Below, piece by piece: positions 20,920-30,021 of a stretch of DNA of 64,000 nt. Both the position numbers and the translations under genes were made by a program. Position 1 is the stretch's first letter. Each line of letters starts with the position of its first letter. Location: the NCBI GenBank assembly GCA_028699065.1, contig JAQVVH010000002.1, positions 350,175 through 414,174 on the forward strand, in the 5' to 3' direction. This DNA is from Gallionella sp. GTDB lineage: Bacteria > Pseudomonadota > Gammaproteobacteria > Burkholderiales > Gallionellaceae. Below the pieces are notes generated by a model, which saw only the letters and a list, made by a program, of their open reading frames with translations, did no database searches and had not been told where the DNA came from.

Positions 20920-21734
20920 TGGGCGTCGAGCATTACGAAAATTTTCCCGTTGCATCGATTCTGCTGCCCCGCCGCCTGCGCCGCGCAGTCGAAATTATCT
21001 ACCACTTTGCGCGTCAGGCCGATGACTTTGCGGACGAAGGCGACCTGCCGGAGGCAGAACGTCTCGCCCTTCTGGACAGCTTTCGCAGCGAACTGAAACT
21101 CATTGAAGCCGGCGAGTCACCAACCACGCCGCTGTTCCGCGATCTGCGCGACATCATCACCGCGCACGCCCTGCCGCTGCGGCCTTTCTACGATTTGCTC
21201 GATGCATTTTCGCAGGATGTCGTCAAAAAGCGCTATACGAATTTCGATGAGTTACAGGACTACTGCCGCCGCTCGGCCAATCCCGTCGGCCAGATTTTGC
21301 TGCATCTCTACGACGAAGCCACGCCGGTCAACCTCGCGTATTCGGATGCGATTTGCACATCGCTGCAACTCATCAATTTCTGGCAGGACGTGGCCAAGGA
21401 CTGGCGCATCGGGCGCGTCTATCTGCCGCAGGATGAGCTCGCCCAATTCGGCGTGGGCGAACACCAAATCGCCCAGGAAGATGCCAACGCTCAATGGCAG
21501 GCGCTGATGCAATTTCAGACCGTGCGTGCACGTGCGCTGATGCATGCAGGTAAGCCGCTGGGCAGCATTCTGCACGGCCGCATCGGCATTGAAATGCGCC
21601 TCATCATCGCCGGCGGCCTGCGCATTCTCGACAAACTTGAAAGCGCCCATCACGACATGTTCAATCACCGTCCGGTCTTAAAACCGCTGGACTGGTTTAT
21701 CATGCTGGTCCAATCTGCCCCGTTCCGTTTCTAA
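20919..21734 (+). CDS. hpnC: hydroxysqualene synthase HpnC
   Basis: Trans-isoprenyl diphosphate synthase-like enzyme, 271 residues, converting presqualene diphosphate to hydroxysqualene. The first Asp-rich motif DDFADE starts at residue 35 and the second, NFWQDVAKDW, lies near 155. The shorter first motif and the order hpnC-hpnD-hpnE identify the three-enzyme route to squalene. ATG shares one base with the prmB stop (TAATG). Hopanoid or other squalene-derived lipids are implied, but the cyclase gene is outside the window. Confidence 0.92.
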   Translation: MGVEHYENFPVASILLPRRLRRAVEIIYHFARQADDFADEGDLPEAERLALLDSFRSELKLIEAGESPTTPLFRDLRDIITAHALPLRPFYDLLDAFSQDVVKKRYTNFDELQDYCRRSANPVGQILLHLYDEATPVNLAYSDAICTSLQLINFWQDVAKDWRIGRVYLPQDELAQFGVGEHQIAQEDANAQWQALMQFQTVRARALMHAGKPLGSILHGRIGIEMRLIIAGGLRILDKLESAHHDMFNHRPVLKPLDWFIMLVQSAPFRF

Positions 21735-21735
21735 G

Positions 21736-22569
21736 ATGACACCCCAGAAATATTGCGAAGACAAAGCACGCCAAAGCGGCTCCAGCTTCACCGGCAGCTT
21801 CCGCTTTCTGCCGCGCGAACAGCGTGATGCCATGACCGCACTGTATGCGTTTTGCCGGGAAGTGGATGATGTGGTGGACGAATGTTCGGACGCGGGCGTT
21901 GCGCGCACCACGCTGAACTGGTGGCGCGCAGAAGTCGCCAACATCTACGCCGGCAACCCGCAGCATCCCGTTTGCCGCGCACTCGTGCCGGTGGTCCGGC
22001 GTTACCAGCTCGCGCAGGAATATCTGCTGGAAATTATCGACGGCATGGAAATGGATCTGGAACAGCCGCGCTATCCCGATTTCAAATCGCTGCAGCTCTA
22101 TTGCTACCGCGTCGCCTCGGTCGTCGGCCTGCTGTCGGCGGAAATTTTCGGCTACAAGGATCGGCGCACGCTTAAATACGCGCACGATCTCGGCATTGCA
22201 TTTCAACTTACCAACATCATCCGCGATGTCGGCGAAGACGCGCGACGCAACCGCATCTACCTGCCGATGGATGAAATGCAGCAGTTTGGCGTCACGGCGG
22301 CGGATATTCTCCAGGGACGGGAAACCGAAGGTTTCCAGAAACTCATGTCCTTCCAAATCGAGCGGGCCCACCGCTATTACGACCAGGCACTCGCGCAACT
22401 GCCGGCGGTGGATCGCAAGGCGCAACGCGCGGGACTGGTGATGGCGGCAATTTACCGCGCCACACTGGATGCCGTGGAAGACAGCGGCTGCCATGTACTG
22501 AAGCAGCGCGTATCGCTGGGCCCGCTGTACAAACGCTGGCTGGCCATCCGGGCGTGGCTCAAAAGCTGA
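21736..22569 (+). CDS. hpnD: presqualene diphosphate synthase HpnD
   Basis: Condenses two farnesyl diphosphates to presqualene diphosphate; 277 residues. The Asp-rich motifs are DDVVDE (from Asp44) and NIIRDVGEDARRNR. Phytoene/squalene synthase fold throughout. One base separates it from hpnC, and its 3' end overlaps hpnE by 16 bases. Confidence 0.94.
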   Translation: MTPQKYCEDKARQSGSSFTGSFRFLPREQRDAMTALYAFCREVDDVVDECSDAGVARTTLNWWRAEVANIYAGNPQHPVCRALVPVVRRYQLAQEYLLEIIDGMEMDLEQPRYPDFKSLQLYCYRVASVVGLLSAEIFGYKDRRTLKYAHDLGIAFQLTNIIRDVGEDARRNRIYLPMDEMQQFGVTAADILQGRETEGFQKLMSFQIERAHRYYDQALAQLPAVDRKAQRAGLVMAAIYRATLDAVEDSGCHVLKQRVSLGPLYKRWLAIRAWLKS

Positions 22570-23852
22570 ACGTCGGCATCATCGGCGCGGGCTATGCCGG
22601 TATGGCAGCTGCCGTCGAACTGGCCGCTCGCGGCATTCCCGTCACCGTCTTTGAAAGCGCGCGCCAGCCGGGCGGACGGGCGCGCGGCGTCCTGCATCAG
22701 GACACCCAGCTCGACAATGGCCAGCACCTATTGCTGGGCTGCTATCACGACACCCTGCGGCTGATCGGACAGGTTGGCGGCAATATCGAGCGGGACTTTC
22801 TGCGTCTGCCGCTGCAACTCGACCTGCACAATCACCTCACTTTGCAGGCGCCCTGCTTGCCCGCGCCACTGCACCTGTTGATGGCTCTGTTGCGCGCGGA
22901 GGGGCTGTCATTCAACGAACGCCTGCGGGCCATGCGATTCATGCTGGCAATGCGTCTGCGACATTTTCGTATCGCACAGGACACCAGCGTCAGCGAGCTG
23001 CTTGCGCAATACGGGCAGCCGCCCGCGCTGATTGAAAAACTCTGGGAACCCCTGTGCATCGCGGCACTCAACACCCCGATCGCACAAGCCTCCGCGCAAG
23101 TCCTGCTCAACGTATTGCGCGATGCATTCAGCCGGCGGCGCGCCGATTCCGACATGCTGTTGCCGCGCATTGATTTCACTCAACTGTTTCCGAAACGCGC
23201 GGTTGACTTCATCGAACGACACCACGGCAGCATACATTTTTCCTGCCGCGTGGAATCCCTCCAGCCCGCGCCGGAGGGCATCGCGCTTCACACCAGCGAA
23301 AATGTGCACACATTCACCCACATCATCTGCGCCACCTCGCCCACCGCCGCCGCCAAACTGTTACGCCCGTTGCCCGAATTGGCCGGTGTGGTGGCAAAAA
23401 TTGACGCCCTGCAAACGCAACCAATCTACACCGTGTACCTGCAATATCCGGCGCAAACCGCCCTGCCGCACGCCATGATCGGCCTGCATCAGAGCACCAG
23501 CCAGTGGCTATTCGACAAGGGGAAAATCAGTGGGCAGCCGGGCCTGATCGCCAGCGTCATCAGCGCCGAAGGCGCCCATCAGCAACTCACCCACGACGAA
23601 CTTTGCATGAAGGTGATCGCCGAATTGCGCAAACAATTCGGCATTGTCGAATTGCCACACTGGTACCAGGTCATCGCTGAAAAACGCGCCACCTTCTGCT
23701 GCGCACCCAACCTCCACCGCCCCGGGCAATCAACACCCCTACCCGGCTTATTCCTCGCGGGGGATTACACCGCCGGCGATTACCCGGCCACACTGGAAGC
23801 TGCGGTACGCAGCGGCATCACCTGCGCACGCACGATCATGAGTAAAAGTTAA
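22554..23852 (+). CDS. hpnE: hydroxysqualene dehydroxylase HpnE
   Basis: FAD-dependent enzyme of the phytoene-desaturase/amine-oxidase type, 432 residues, reducing hydroxysqualene to squalene. The FAD-binding GxGxxG motif is visible near the N-terminus (GIIGAGYAGMAAA), followed by a Glu-containing strand FESARQPGGRARG. The C-terminal FAD block GLFLAGDYTAGDYPATLEAA (split by the fold) supports the family. GTG 22554 is the only start that keeps the dinucleotide-binding strand. It lies inside hpnD, so translation is probably coupled. Convergent with hsdR, 29 bases apart. Confidence 0.92.
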   Translation: MAQKLNVGIIGAGYAGMAAAVELAARGIPVTVFESARQPGGRARGVLHQDTQLDNGQHLLLGCYHDTLRLIGQVGGNIERDFLRLPLQLDLHNHLTLQAPCLPAPLHLLMALLRAEGLSFNERLRAMRFMLAMRLRHFRIAQDTSVSELLAQYGQPPALIEKLWEPLCIAALNTPIAQASAQVLLNVLRDAFSRRRADSDMLLPRIDFTQLFPKRAVDFIERHHGSIHFSCRVESLQPAPEGIALHTSENVHTFTHIICATSPTAAAKLLRPLPELAGVVAKIDALQTQPIYTVYLQYPAQTALPHAMIGLHQSTSQWLFDKGKISGQPGLIASVISAEGAHQQLTHDELCMKVIAELRKQFGIVELPHWYQVIAEKRATFCCAPNLHRPGQSTPLPGLFLAGDYTAGDYPATLEAAVRSGITCARTIMSKS

Positions 23853-23881
23853 ACCCGGTATGTAAATTGCCCCCAACCACT

Positions 23882-26800
23882 TCATACCGCTGAAATTTCA
23901 TCCGCAATCATCTCTGCCTGCTTCAGCACCGTCTCGGTCGCCAGCAACTGCATGTCAGGCGGATAGCCAAATTGGCGCAGAGTGCGTTTCACGATCACCT
24001 TTAGTTTGGCCTTCACGCTTTCCTTGATCGTCCAGTCGATAGAAGCGTTCTCTCGTACCCGCTGAGTCAACACCACAGCCAACTCACGTAGCTTGTCTTG
24101 CTGCATCAATTCTTTGGCGCTCGCGTTATTTGCCACCGCCGTATAGAACGCATACTCAAAATCGCTCAATCCCAAATGCGAAGCTTCGGCATCGGAGGCA
24201 ACAATCTCCTTGCTGATCTTGATGAGCTCATCCATCACCTCGGCGGCGGTCAGCACCTTGTTGTGGTATTTCTTGATGACGTTTTCCAGCATCTCCATCA
24301 AGCTCTTACTCTGTACAAGGTTCTTCTTGGCACGCACTCGCAACTCGTCATTGAGCAGTTTCTTCAGCACTTCAAGCGCTACGTTCTTGTGCTTGAAGTC
24401 TTTCAACTCGGCGAGGAACTCATCGGACAGAACTGAAATATCAGGCTTCTTAATGCCCGCTGCATCGAATACATCAATCACCTTTTCAGACACCAGCGCC
24501 TGATCGATAACTTGTCGAATAGTGGTTTCAAGTTCTTCGTTGCTTAAGCCATTTCCCGTGCCGTCAAACTTTGCCAGTCGTGCCTTCACCGCTTGGAAGA
24601 AACCAACCTCATCCTTGGCGTCCATCGCCTGATCGTGCGGAATGGCAATGGCGAATGCCTGCGATAGCGCCGTCACTTCGTTAATGTAACGCTTGCGTCC
24701 GTCATCCAGCCCGAGGATGTGTTCTTCCGCTTCCAGTATCAGCGACAGCTTGCGTGAAGTCTCCGCCGCGAAATAATCCTCATAGGCAAAACCGCTGTAC
24801 ATCGCCGAAACCACTTCCAGCTTTTCCAGCATCAGGCTCACCGCCTGCTCCTGCGCCAGCGTCGGGTCACCCTTGCCACCCGCATCGGAATAGAACGACA
24901 GCGCTTCTTTCAGATCGGCGGCAATGCCCAAGTAGTCCACCACCAAGCCGCCGGGCTTGTCCTTGTGCACACGGTTCACTCGCGCAATCGCCTGCATCAG
25001 GTTGTGGCCCTTCATCGGTTTGTCGATGTAGAGCGTGTGCATGCTGGGCGCATCAAAACCGGTCAGCCACATGTCGCGCACAATCACCAACTTGAGCGGA
25101 TCGTCGTCATTCTTCATGCGCTCTGCCAGTGTGCGGCGCTGATCTTTGGTGGTGTGGTGCTTGGCCAGCAACGGGCCATCACTGCTTGCCGCCGTCATCA
25201 CCACCTTGATCATGCCCTTGTTCAAATCGTCGTCGTGCCATTCCGGCTTCAGCCGCACGATCTCCGCATACAACTCTGCCGCAATGCGCCGCGACATGCT
25301 CACGACCATGCCCTTGCCAGCAAACACCTGCTGCCGCGCCTCGAAGTGCGCCACGATGTCTTTGGCAATATTCTTGATACGCTGCTCGCTGCCGATCAGC
25401 GCTTCCATCTTGGTCCACTTGGCCTTGGCTTTCTGCGTCTCGGTCAGTTCGTCCTGATCAAGCTCTTCGTCCAGCTCGGCGATTAGTTTCTTGCCTTCGT
25501 CGGAGAGGCCCACCTTCGCCAAGCGGCTCTCGTAATAGATGCGCACCGTCGCGCCGTCTTCCACCGCTTGCGCGATGTCGTAGATGTCCACGTAATTGCC
25601 GAACACCGCCGGGGTGTTTACGTCGGTCTTTTCAATCGGGGTGCCGGTAAAGCCCAGATAGGTCGCGTTCGGCAACGCATCGCGCAGATATTTGGCGAAG
25701 CCGTACACTACCTTTTTGCCGATCACCTCGCCGCTGGCATCCTTGTCGTCCACCGTCTTGGCGCTGAAGCCGTATTGCGTGCGGTGTGCCTCGTCGGCGA
25801 TCACCACAATATTTTTGCGGGCGGACAACTGCTCGTACACATTGCCCTCTTCCGGCTGGAATTTCTGGATGGTGGAAAAGATCACTCCGCCAGAACCGAC
25901 TTTGAGCAATTCCTTCAACTGCTCGCGACTCCCTGCCTGCACCGGTTCCTGCCGCAGCAACTGTTTGGAAGCTGCGAACGTGTCGAACAACTGGTCGTCC
26001 AGATCGTTGCGGTCTGTGATCACCAGTATCGTCGGGTTATCCAGCGCCAGCACGATCTTGCCGGTGTAGAACACCATCGACAACGACTTGCCCGAACCCT
26101 GCGTATGCCACACCACCCCGGCCTTCTTGTCGCCCTTGGGCTGTTGCGCCACACCGGGCAGGCCGTAGCTGGCCGGAGACTGCGCCGCTTTCAGCTCGGC
26201 CATGTCTGCCGCGCGCAGCGTGGAAGCCACCGCCGCGTTCACCGCGTAATACTGGTGATACGCTGCCAGCTTCTTCACCGTGCTGATCGTGATCACCCCG
26301 GTCTTGGGGTCTTCCTTCTTCGATTTCTCGAAGACGATGAAATGGCGCACCAAGTCGAGCAGCGTCGCCTTGTTCAGCATGCCGTTAATCAGCACCTCTA
26401 ACTGACTCACCAGATGCGAAGCCTCCGCCTTGCCGTCCGCACTCTTCCAGCTCATGAAACGCGAATAGCCCGCCGAGAGTGAACCCGCCTTGGCCTCCAG
26501 CCCGTCGGAGATCACCACAAATGCATTGGACGTAAACAGGCTGGGGATGGCCTGCTTGTAGGTTTCCAGTTGCTGATACGCCGCCTTGATGGTGGCGTTT
26601 TCATCGGCGGCGTTTTTCAGCTCGATCACCACCAGCGGCATGCCGTTCACAAACAGCACCAGGTCGGGCCGCTTGTTCTGGTGGTTCTCGATCACCGTGA
26701 ACTGGTTGGCGACGACGAACTCGTTGTTCTCTGGTTTGGCGAAGTCAATCAGCCACACCCGCTCGCCGCGCTCGCCGCCATCTTTGTGGACGGATACCGG

Positions 26801-27091
26801 CACGCCCTCGGTGAGCAAACGATGGAATGCCTCGTTGTTCGCCAGCAGTTCGGGCGAATGGATACGCTGCACCTCCTTTAAGCCTGCTTGCAGCAATGCA
26901 GGCGACAGCTTGGGGTTGATGCGCTTGAGTGCCGATTCCAGCCGCCCGGTCAGCAGCACCTCGTCGTAACGGCTGCGTTCTGGCCTGTCGCCATCCGGCG
27001 CGATGTCCGGCGCATGGATGTAGTCGTAGCCCAGGCGCCCCAACAACTTGATGGCGAAGTCTTCGATGGCGGATTCGGTGAGCTTACTCAT
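23882..27091 (-). CDS. hsdR: type I restriction enzyme, translocase/endonuclease subunit HsdR
   Basis: Motor and nuclease subunit, 1069 residues. The N-terminal PD-(D/E)xK nuclease shows Asp143 in RPDLVLF and ELK at 157-159. The superfamily 2 helicase motor has Walker A QGSGKS at 331-336 and DEAH at 433-436, then motif III-like LGFTGTPIE and motif VI-like QAIARVNRVH. A long helical C-terminal domain probably contacts HsdS/HsdM. All key residues are intact. The start codon overlaps the stop of the OLD nuclease gene by four bases (ATGA), so HsdR synthesis is tied to that gene rather than directly to hsdS. Confidence 0.95.
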   Translation of the reverse strand: MSKLTESAIEDFAIKLLGRLGYDYIHAPDIAPDGDRPERSRYDEVLLTGRLESALKRINPKLSPALLQAGLKEVQRIHSPELLANNEAFHRLLTEGVPVSVHKDGGERGERVWLIDFAKPENNEFVVANQFTVIENHQNKRPDLVLFVNGMPLVVIELKNAADENATIKAAYQQLETYKQAIPSLFTSNAFVVISDGLEAKAGSLSAGYSRFMSWKSADGKAEASHLVSQLEVLINGMLNKATLLDLVRHFIVFEKSKKEDPKTGVITISTVKKLAAYHQYYAVNAAVASTLRAADMAELKAAQSPASYGLPGVAQQPKGDKKAGVVWHTQGSGKSLSMVFYTGKIVLALDNPTILVITDRNDLDDQLFDTFAASKQLLRQEPVQAGSREQLKELLKVGSGGVIFSTIQKFQPEEGNVYEQLSARKNIVVIADEAHRTQYGFSAKTVDDKDASGEVIGKKVVYGFAKYLRDALPNATYLGFTGTPIEKTDVNTPAVFGNYVDIYDIAQAVEDGATVRIYYESRLAKVGLSDEGKKLIAELDEELDQDELTETQKAKAKWTKMEALIGSEQRIKNIAKDIVAHFEARQQVFAGKGMVVSMSRRIAAELYAEIVRLKPEWHDDDLNKGMIKVVMTAASSDGPLLAKHHTTKDQRRTLAERMKNDDDPLKLVIVRDMWLTGFDAPSMHTLYIDKPMKGHNLMQAIARVNRVHKDKPGGLVVDYLGIAADLKEALSFYSDAGGKGDPTLAQEQAVSLMLEKLEVVSAMYSGFAYEDYFAAETSRKLSLILEAEEHILGLDDGRKRYINEVTALSQAFAIAIPHDQAMDAKDEVGFFQAVKARLAKFDGTGNGLSNEELETTIRQVIDQALVSEKVIDVFDAAGIKKPDISVLSDEFLAELKDFKHKNVALEVLKKLLNDELRVRAKKNLVQSKSLMEMLENVIKKYHNKVLTAAEVMDELIKISKEIVASDAEASHLGLSDFEYAFYTAVANNASAKELMQQDKLRELAVVLTQRVRENASIDWTIKESVKAKLKVIVKRTLRQFGYPPDMQLLATETVLKQAEMIADEISAV

Positions 27092-28824
27092 TTAGCTAAC
27101 GATATTAGAAAATTCTTCTGCTCTTCAGAGAGCAGATTAGCAAGATCACCATCTTCGGATTGATCACAAAATTTTTGACATATCTGCAACTTTCGGCCCT
27201 GATCATCAATTACCAAACGGGGCAGATCAGGGTTATTTTGAGCAAGGCACTCTTCGCAGAAATTTAATATTTGCTTACCCTTGTGCGCAACCTTACTCCT
27301 TTGCTTAATCTGAGCTGCCGAAATTCCTTTGTACTTCGTTTTCTTTAGTATGGAATTGACCGCAGAAACAATTAAACTTGGCGGCAAAAAATCTTCAATT
27401 TCCCAATTTTCATCAGCATTTGCTACTGGCAAAGCCCCGTCATATCTAGGCATTGCCACTTTCGATACTTTGAGATGCTTATATGTCTTAACCTTCTTTG
27501 CTTGTTCACGCCCCTCAGGATCATTATCAAACATACAAATAAATTCAGGCTTGTATGAAAGGTCTTCTGCAAAGTTATCGTAGTATTGCAAGTACCCAGC
27601 AATTTTTGATGCACCGCCCGACCACACGATATTTGGTGTAGGTAAATTTAGGGCTGACATGAGAGTCGCGAGATACTTCTTATCCTCTTCGCCCTCAACA
27701 ATGATGTTGTAAGGCATAACCTCCCAGCCATCATTGTTACTTATGCCAAGATGGTTCTTTATGCATTGTGCCTTTTCGAAATCAGAAGTACATCTATAGG
27801 GTTTTGTATTGACCTCATAGAAAACTCTATCTGGTTTTCGACGGTAAGTTCTCTCTTCAATGGTTCCAACAAATATATGCGTGCTGTTCAGATTATTCAG
27901 ATTAATGAAATGCTGAGAGTGTGTAGTCAAAATCACCGGCTGATTCTGCTCCCCGACAATTTCATTAATGACTTGTGAAACCTTCTTTTGCAGACGGGGC
28001 TGGAGAAAAGCTTCAGGCTCATCTATTCCCCAGATAATTTTCTTTTTTGAGTTTTTTGCAATAAATTGCATCAAAGAAAGAAATACTGCTCGTTGAGCTC
28101 CGCTTCCTTTTGAAGCAATCCCATGTGTATTCCCATCAGACAAAGTAATTTGGGTCATCGTTTTAACAACATCCCTTAGCCTTTCAAACTCAGCAAACTG
28201 TATCCGAATATGCTTCCCTTTCAGAACACCATCAAAGTCCGTCAACTTATCAAAACAAATATTTATTTGCTTTTCAATGTCAGAAATCGCTTTCTGAGAT
28301 AGCGAGATAAATTCTCCGAGTTTGGCTAATGGTTCTGATTGCTTTGCTCTCTTGGTATCCAGAGGAAGCAGACCATCCCTCTCAAGTACCACTGAAATTA
28401 GTGATGGAAGGTCAATGTTGTGCGATTCAACGAATAGATAATGAAAATTGGCGAGCAACTCAATTGCTGCATCAACTTCAATAAGTTTGCCTCCCAAGTG
28501 GTATGTTATCGAGCCGTCATTTAGAAAAGTTACTTTCAAACTTGTCGATTTCTTGTCCTTCTTAAAGGTACCGATCAACTCTGTCTTTGCGCCTGCTCCT
28601 TGAGAACCATAGTAAATATGATGAGGAATATCCGCCTTCGGATCATAAACATCATCTCTAAATGGATGGTTAAAAAATACATTTAGCGCCCGTAAAAAAT
28701 TAGTTTTTCCGATATTGTTTTCGCCACAGATAGCCACTGGCAGGTTGTCATCTATGTCTATCTTTACATCCATCAACGAACGAAATCTTTTTACTTGGAA
28801 AGAAGAAAACTTGTACTCGCTCAT
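27088..28824 (-). CDS. OLD-family ATPase with C-terminal TOPRIM nuclease domain
   Basis: 578 residues, no frameshift. The N-terminal ABC/AAA-like ATPase is split by a coil. Walker A GENNIGKTNF is at 34-43, the ABC-type signature SKGSGAQR at 238-245, Walker B IIWGIDEPEAFLQP at 263-276 and a His switch THSQHF at 301-306. The TOPRIM domain has VEGEEDKKY at 376-384, DNDPEG at 433-438 and an acidic EIEDFL at 475-480. A Cys pair (FCEEC) near 522 and two later Cys could bind zinc. OLD-type nucleases are anti-phage effectors (P2 Old, GajA of Gabija). No UvrD-like partner, reverse transcriptase or second small gene is present. It starts 18 bases after hsdS and is stop-start coupled to hsdR. Base composition is clearly richer in A+T than the chromosome around it, which suggests transfer. 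Confidence 0.85.
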   Translation of the reverse strand: MSEYKFSSFQVKRFRSLMDVKIDIDDNLPVAICGENNIGKTNFLRALNVFFNHPFRDDVYDPKADIPHHIYYGSQGAGAKTELIGTFKKDKKSTSLKVTFLNDGSITYHLGGKLIEVDAAIELLANFHYLFVESHNIDLPSLISVVLERDGLLPLDTKRAKQSEPLAKLGEFISLSQKAISDIEKQINICFDKLTDFDGVLKGKHIRIQFAEFERLRDVVKTMTQITLSDGNTHGIASKGSGAQRAVFLSLMQFIAKNSKKKIIWGIDEPEAFLQPRLQKKVSQVINEIVGEQNQPVILTTHSQHFINLNNLNSTHIFVGTIEERTYRRKPDRVFYEVNTKPYRCTSDFEKAQCIKNHLGISNNDGWEVMPYNIIVEGEEDKKYLATLMSALNLPTPNIVWSGGASKIAGYLQYYDNFAEDLSYKPEFICMFDNDPEGREQAKKVKTYKHLKVSKVAMPRYDGALPVANADENWEIEDFLPPSLIVSAVNSILKKTKYKGISAAQIKQRSKVAHKGKQILNFCEECLAQNNPDLPRLVIDDQGRKLQICQKFCDQSEDGDLANLLSEEQKNFLISLAK

Positions 28825-28842
28825 AATGGATGCCTCAAAGTA

Positions 28843-30021
28843 TTAGTTAATCTCAACCCTTACCTCGCCGCTCATCAGCTTGGGCAGCAGGGTGTCGCGG
28901 AGCTTTTCGAGCGATTGTATCTGCTCATTGTTGGCCCACAGTTTTCTGATGTTTGGCATAACCAGCGCAGAATACTGCGCGGCCAAATCCATAGATGGCA
29001 AATTTGTTTTGATGTTGAGAATATCTTCCGGTCTTACCCTTTGATGACTTCCACTTGTACCCGACGCAGCCATCGTCAACTCATCCTTGGCATCGCCTGA
29101 GCGGAGAAAAAAATATATGTAGCCAAAAAGATTTGGGCTCTTTGGCGCGAACACCTGAAACTCGGTAGAGCAGATTGCATCACTTCCTGTTAGATCGCCG
29201 ATAGGCCATATTCGCGGAAACCTTGGATTCAACTTTGACACAAGGATTGTCCAAGGCTTGACTGCGTATTTATTGCTCAGTATTTCGCTACCAGCCTCCA
29301 TCGTCGGTCTCATTCCAGCATCAAAAGCAGGCAGGCTGTAGTGATGAAAAACCTTGTCTGGGGTTTTCGTAGGTACGACATTTCCCTTTAAATGCGTGGC
29401 GAAATCGCTAAGGCTGAACTCGTTCCAATCCTCCTGCGCCTCTTCAACGAACCATTGGCGGAACAAGGTTTCGGCCATGGCTTCGAGGGTTTTGTTCTGG
29501 CGGTGCAGCAGGTTGATTTTGTTGTCGAGGCTGCTGAGGACGGCAGCGATGGCTTTTTGTTCATTTAGCAAAACCGGTAAGCAGACCGTTAACTTCTCAA
29601 TATCTGAAGGCTTTAGGGACGGGTATGTGGATGTCGATGCTTCCGCAATAATATCCAGTTCTTCAACTATCAAATCAAACGACAAATAGTAATAAAGAAA
29701 CTTAGAGTCCAGCTTCTTTTCATCACAGGAAATAACAGCAAATCCGGTTGAGACAACTAAATTTTCAGGCGGATTTTGAATGTACCCATAGTGCCGTTGA
29801 ATTGGGCGAACAGTTGAATAGACAATGTCGCCATCCTTGACCAATCTCTTCGCTCTGCTTGGCGCACTGGAAATGGGTAGGGATTGAAGACCATCGATTT
29901 TTCCCCTCGTTATTGAGCCTGTATCCAAATATTTGATTTCCTGAAAAGGATAGGTGGCGTCGACAGTACCTTGATTTGTCTTTATAGCGCTAGCCAGCTC
30001 AATTTCCTGCCAAGCACTCAT
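28843..30021 (-). CDS. hsdS: type I restriction-modification specificity subunit HsdS
   Basis: DNA-recognition subunit, 392 residues, with two target recognition domains (about 1-155 and 200-345). They are separated by a helical conserved region (about 155-197, [30 protein letters not shown] in parts) and closed by a second one ([19 protein letters not shown]). Both halves look complete, so a bipartite recognition site is expected; the site itself cannot be read from sequence. It overlaps hsdM by four bases. Composition is A+T-rich like the next gene. Confidence 0.93.
   Translation of the reverse strand: MSAWQEIELASAIKTNQGTVDATYPFQEIKYLDTGSITRGKIDGLQSLPISSAPSRAKRLVKDGDIVYSTVRPIQRHYGYIQNPPENLVVSTGFAVISCDEKKLDSKFLYYYLSFDLIVEELDIIAEASTSTYPSLKPSDIEKLTVCLPVLLNEQKAIAAVLSSLDNKINLLHRQNKTLEAMAETLFRQWFVEEAQEDWNEFSLSDFATHLKGNVVPTKTPDKVFHHYSLPAFDAGMRPTMEAGSEILSNKYAVKPWTILVSKLNPRFPRIWPIGDLTGSDAICSTEFQVFAPKSPNLFGYIYFFLRSGDAKDELTMAASGTSGSHQRVRPEDILNIKTNLPSMDLAAQYSALVMPNIRKLWANNEQIQSLEKLRDTLLPKLMSGEVRVEIN

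Noticed and set aside
23856-23889. CGGTATG/CATACCG inverted repeat between hpnE and hsdR as terminator or att site
   Set aside because: The loop is 20 bases and one arm lies in the hsdR stop region; no matching copy was seen at the other end of the hsd block.
27088-28824. Gabija (GajA) system
   Set aside because: The OLD protein resembles GajA in layout, but no UvrD-like GajB lies next to it; both neighbours are hsd genes.
27088-28824. Retron of the OLD-effector (Eco8-like) type
   Set aside because: No reverse transcriptase gene and no msr/msd-like repeat region in the surrounding sequence.
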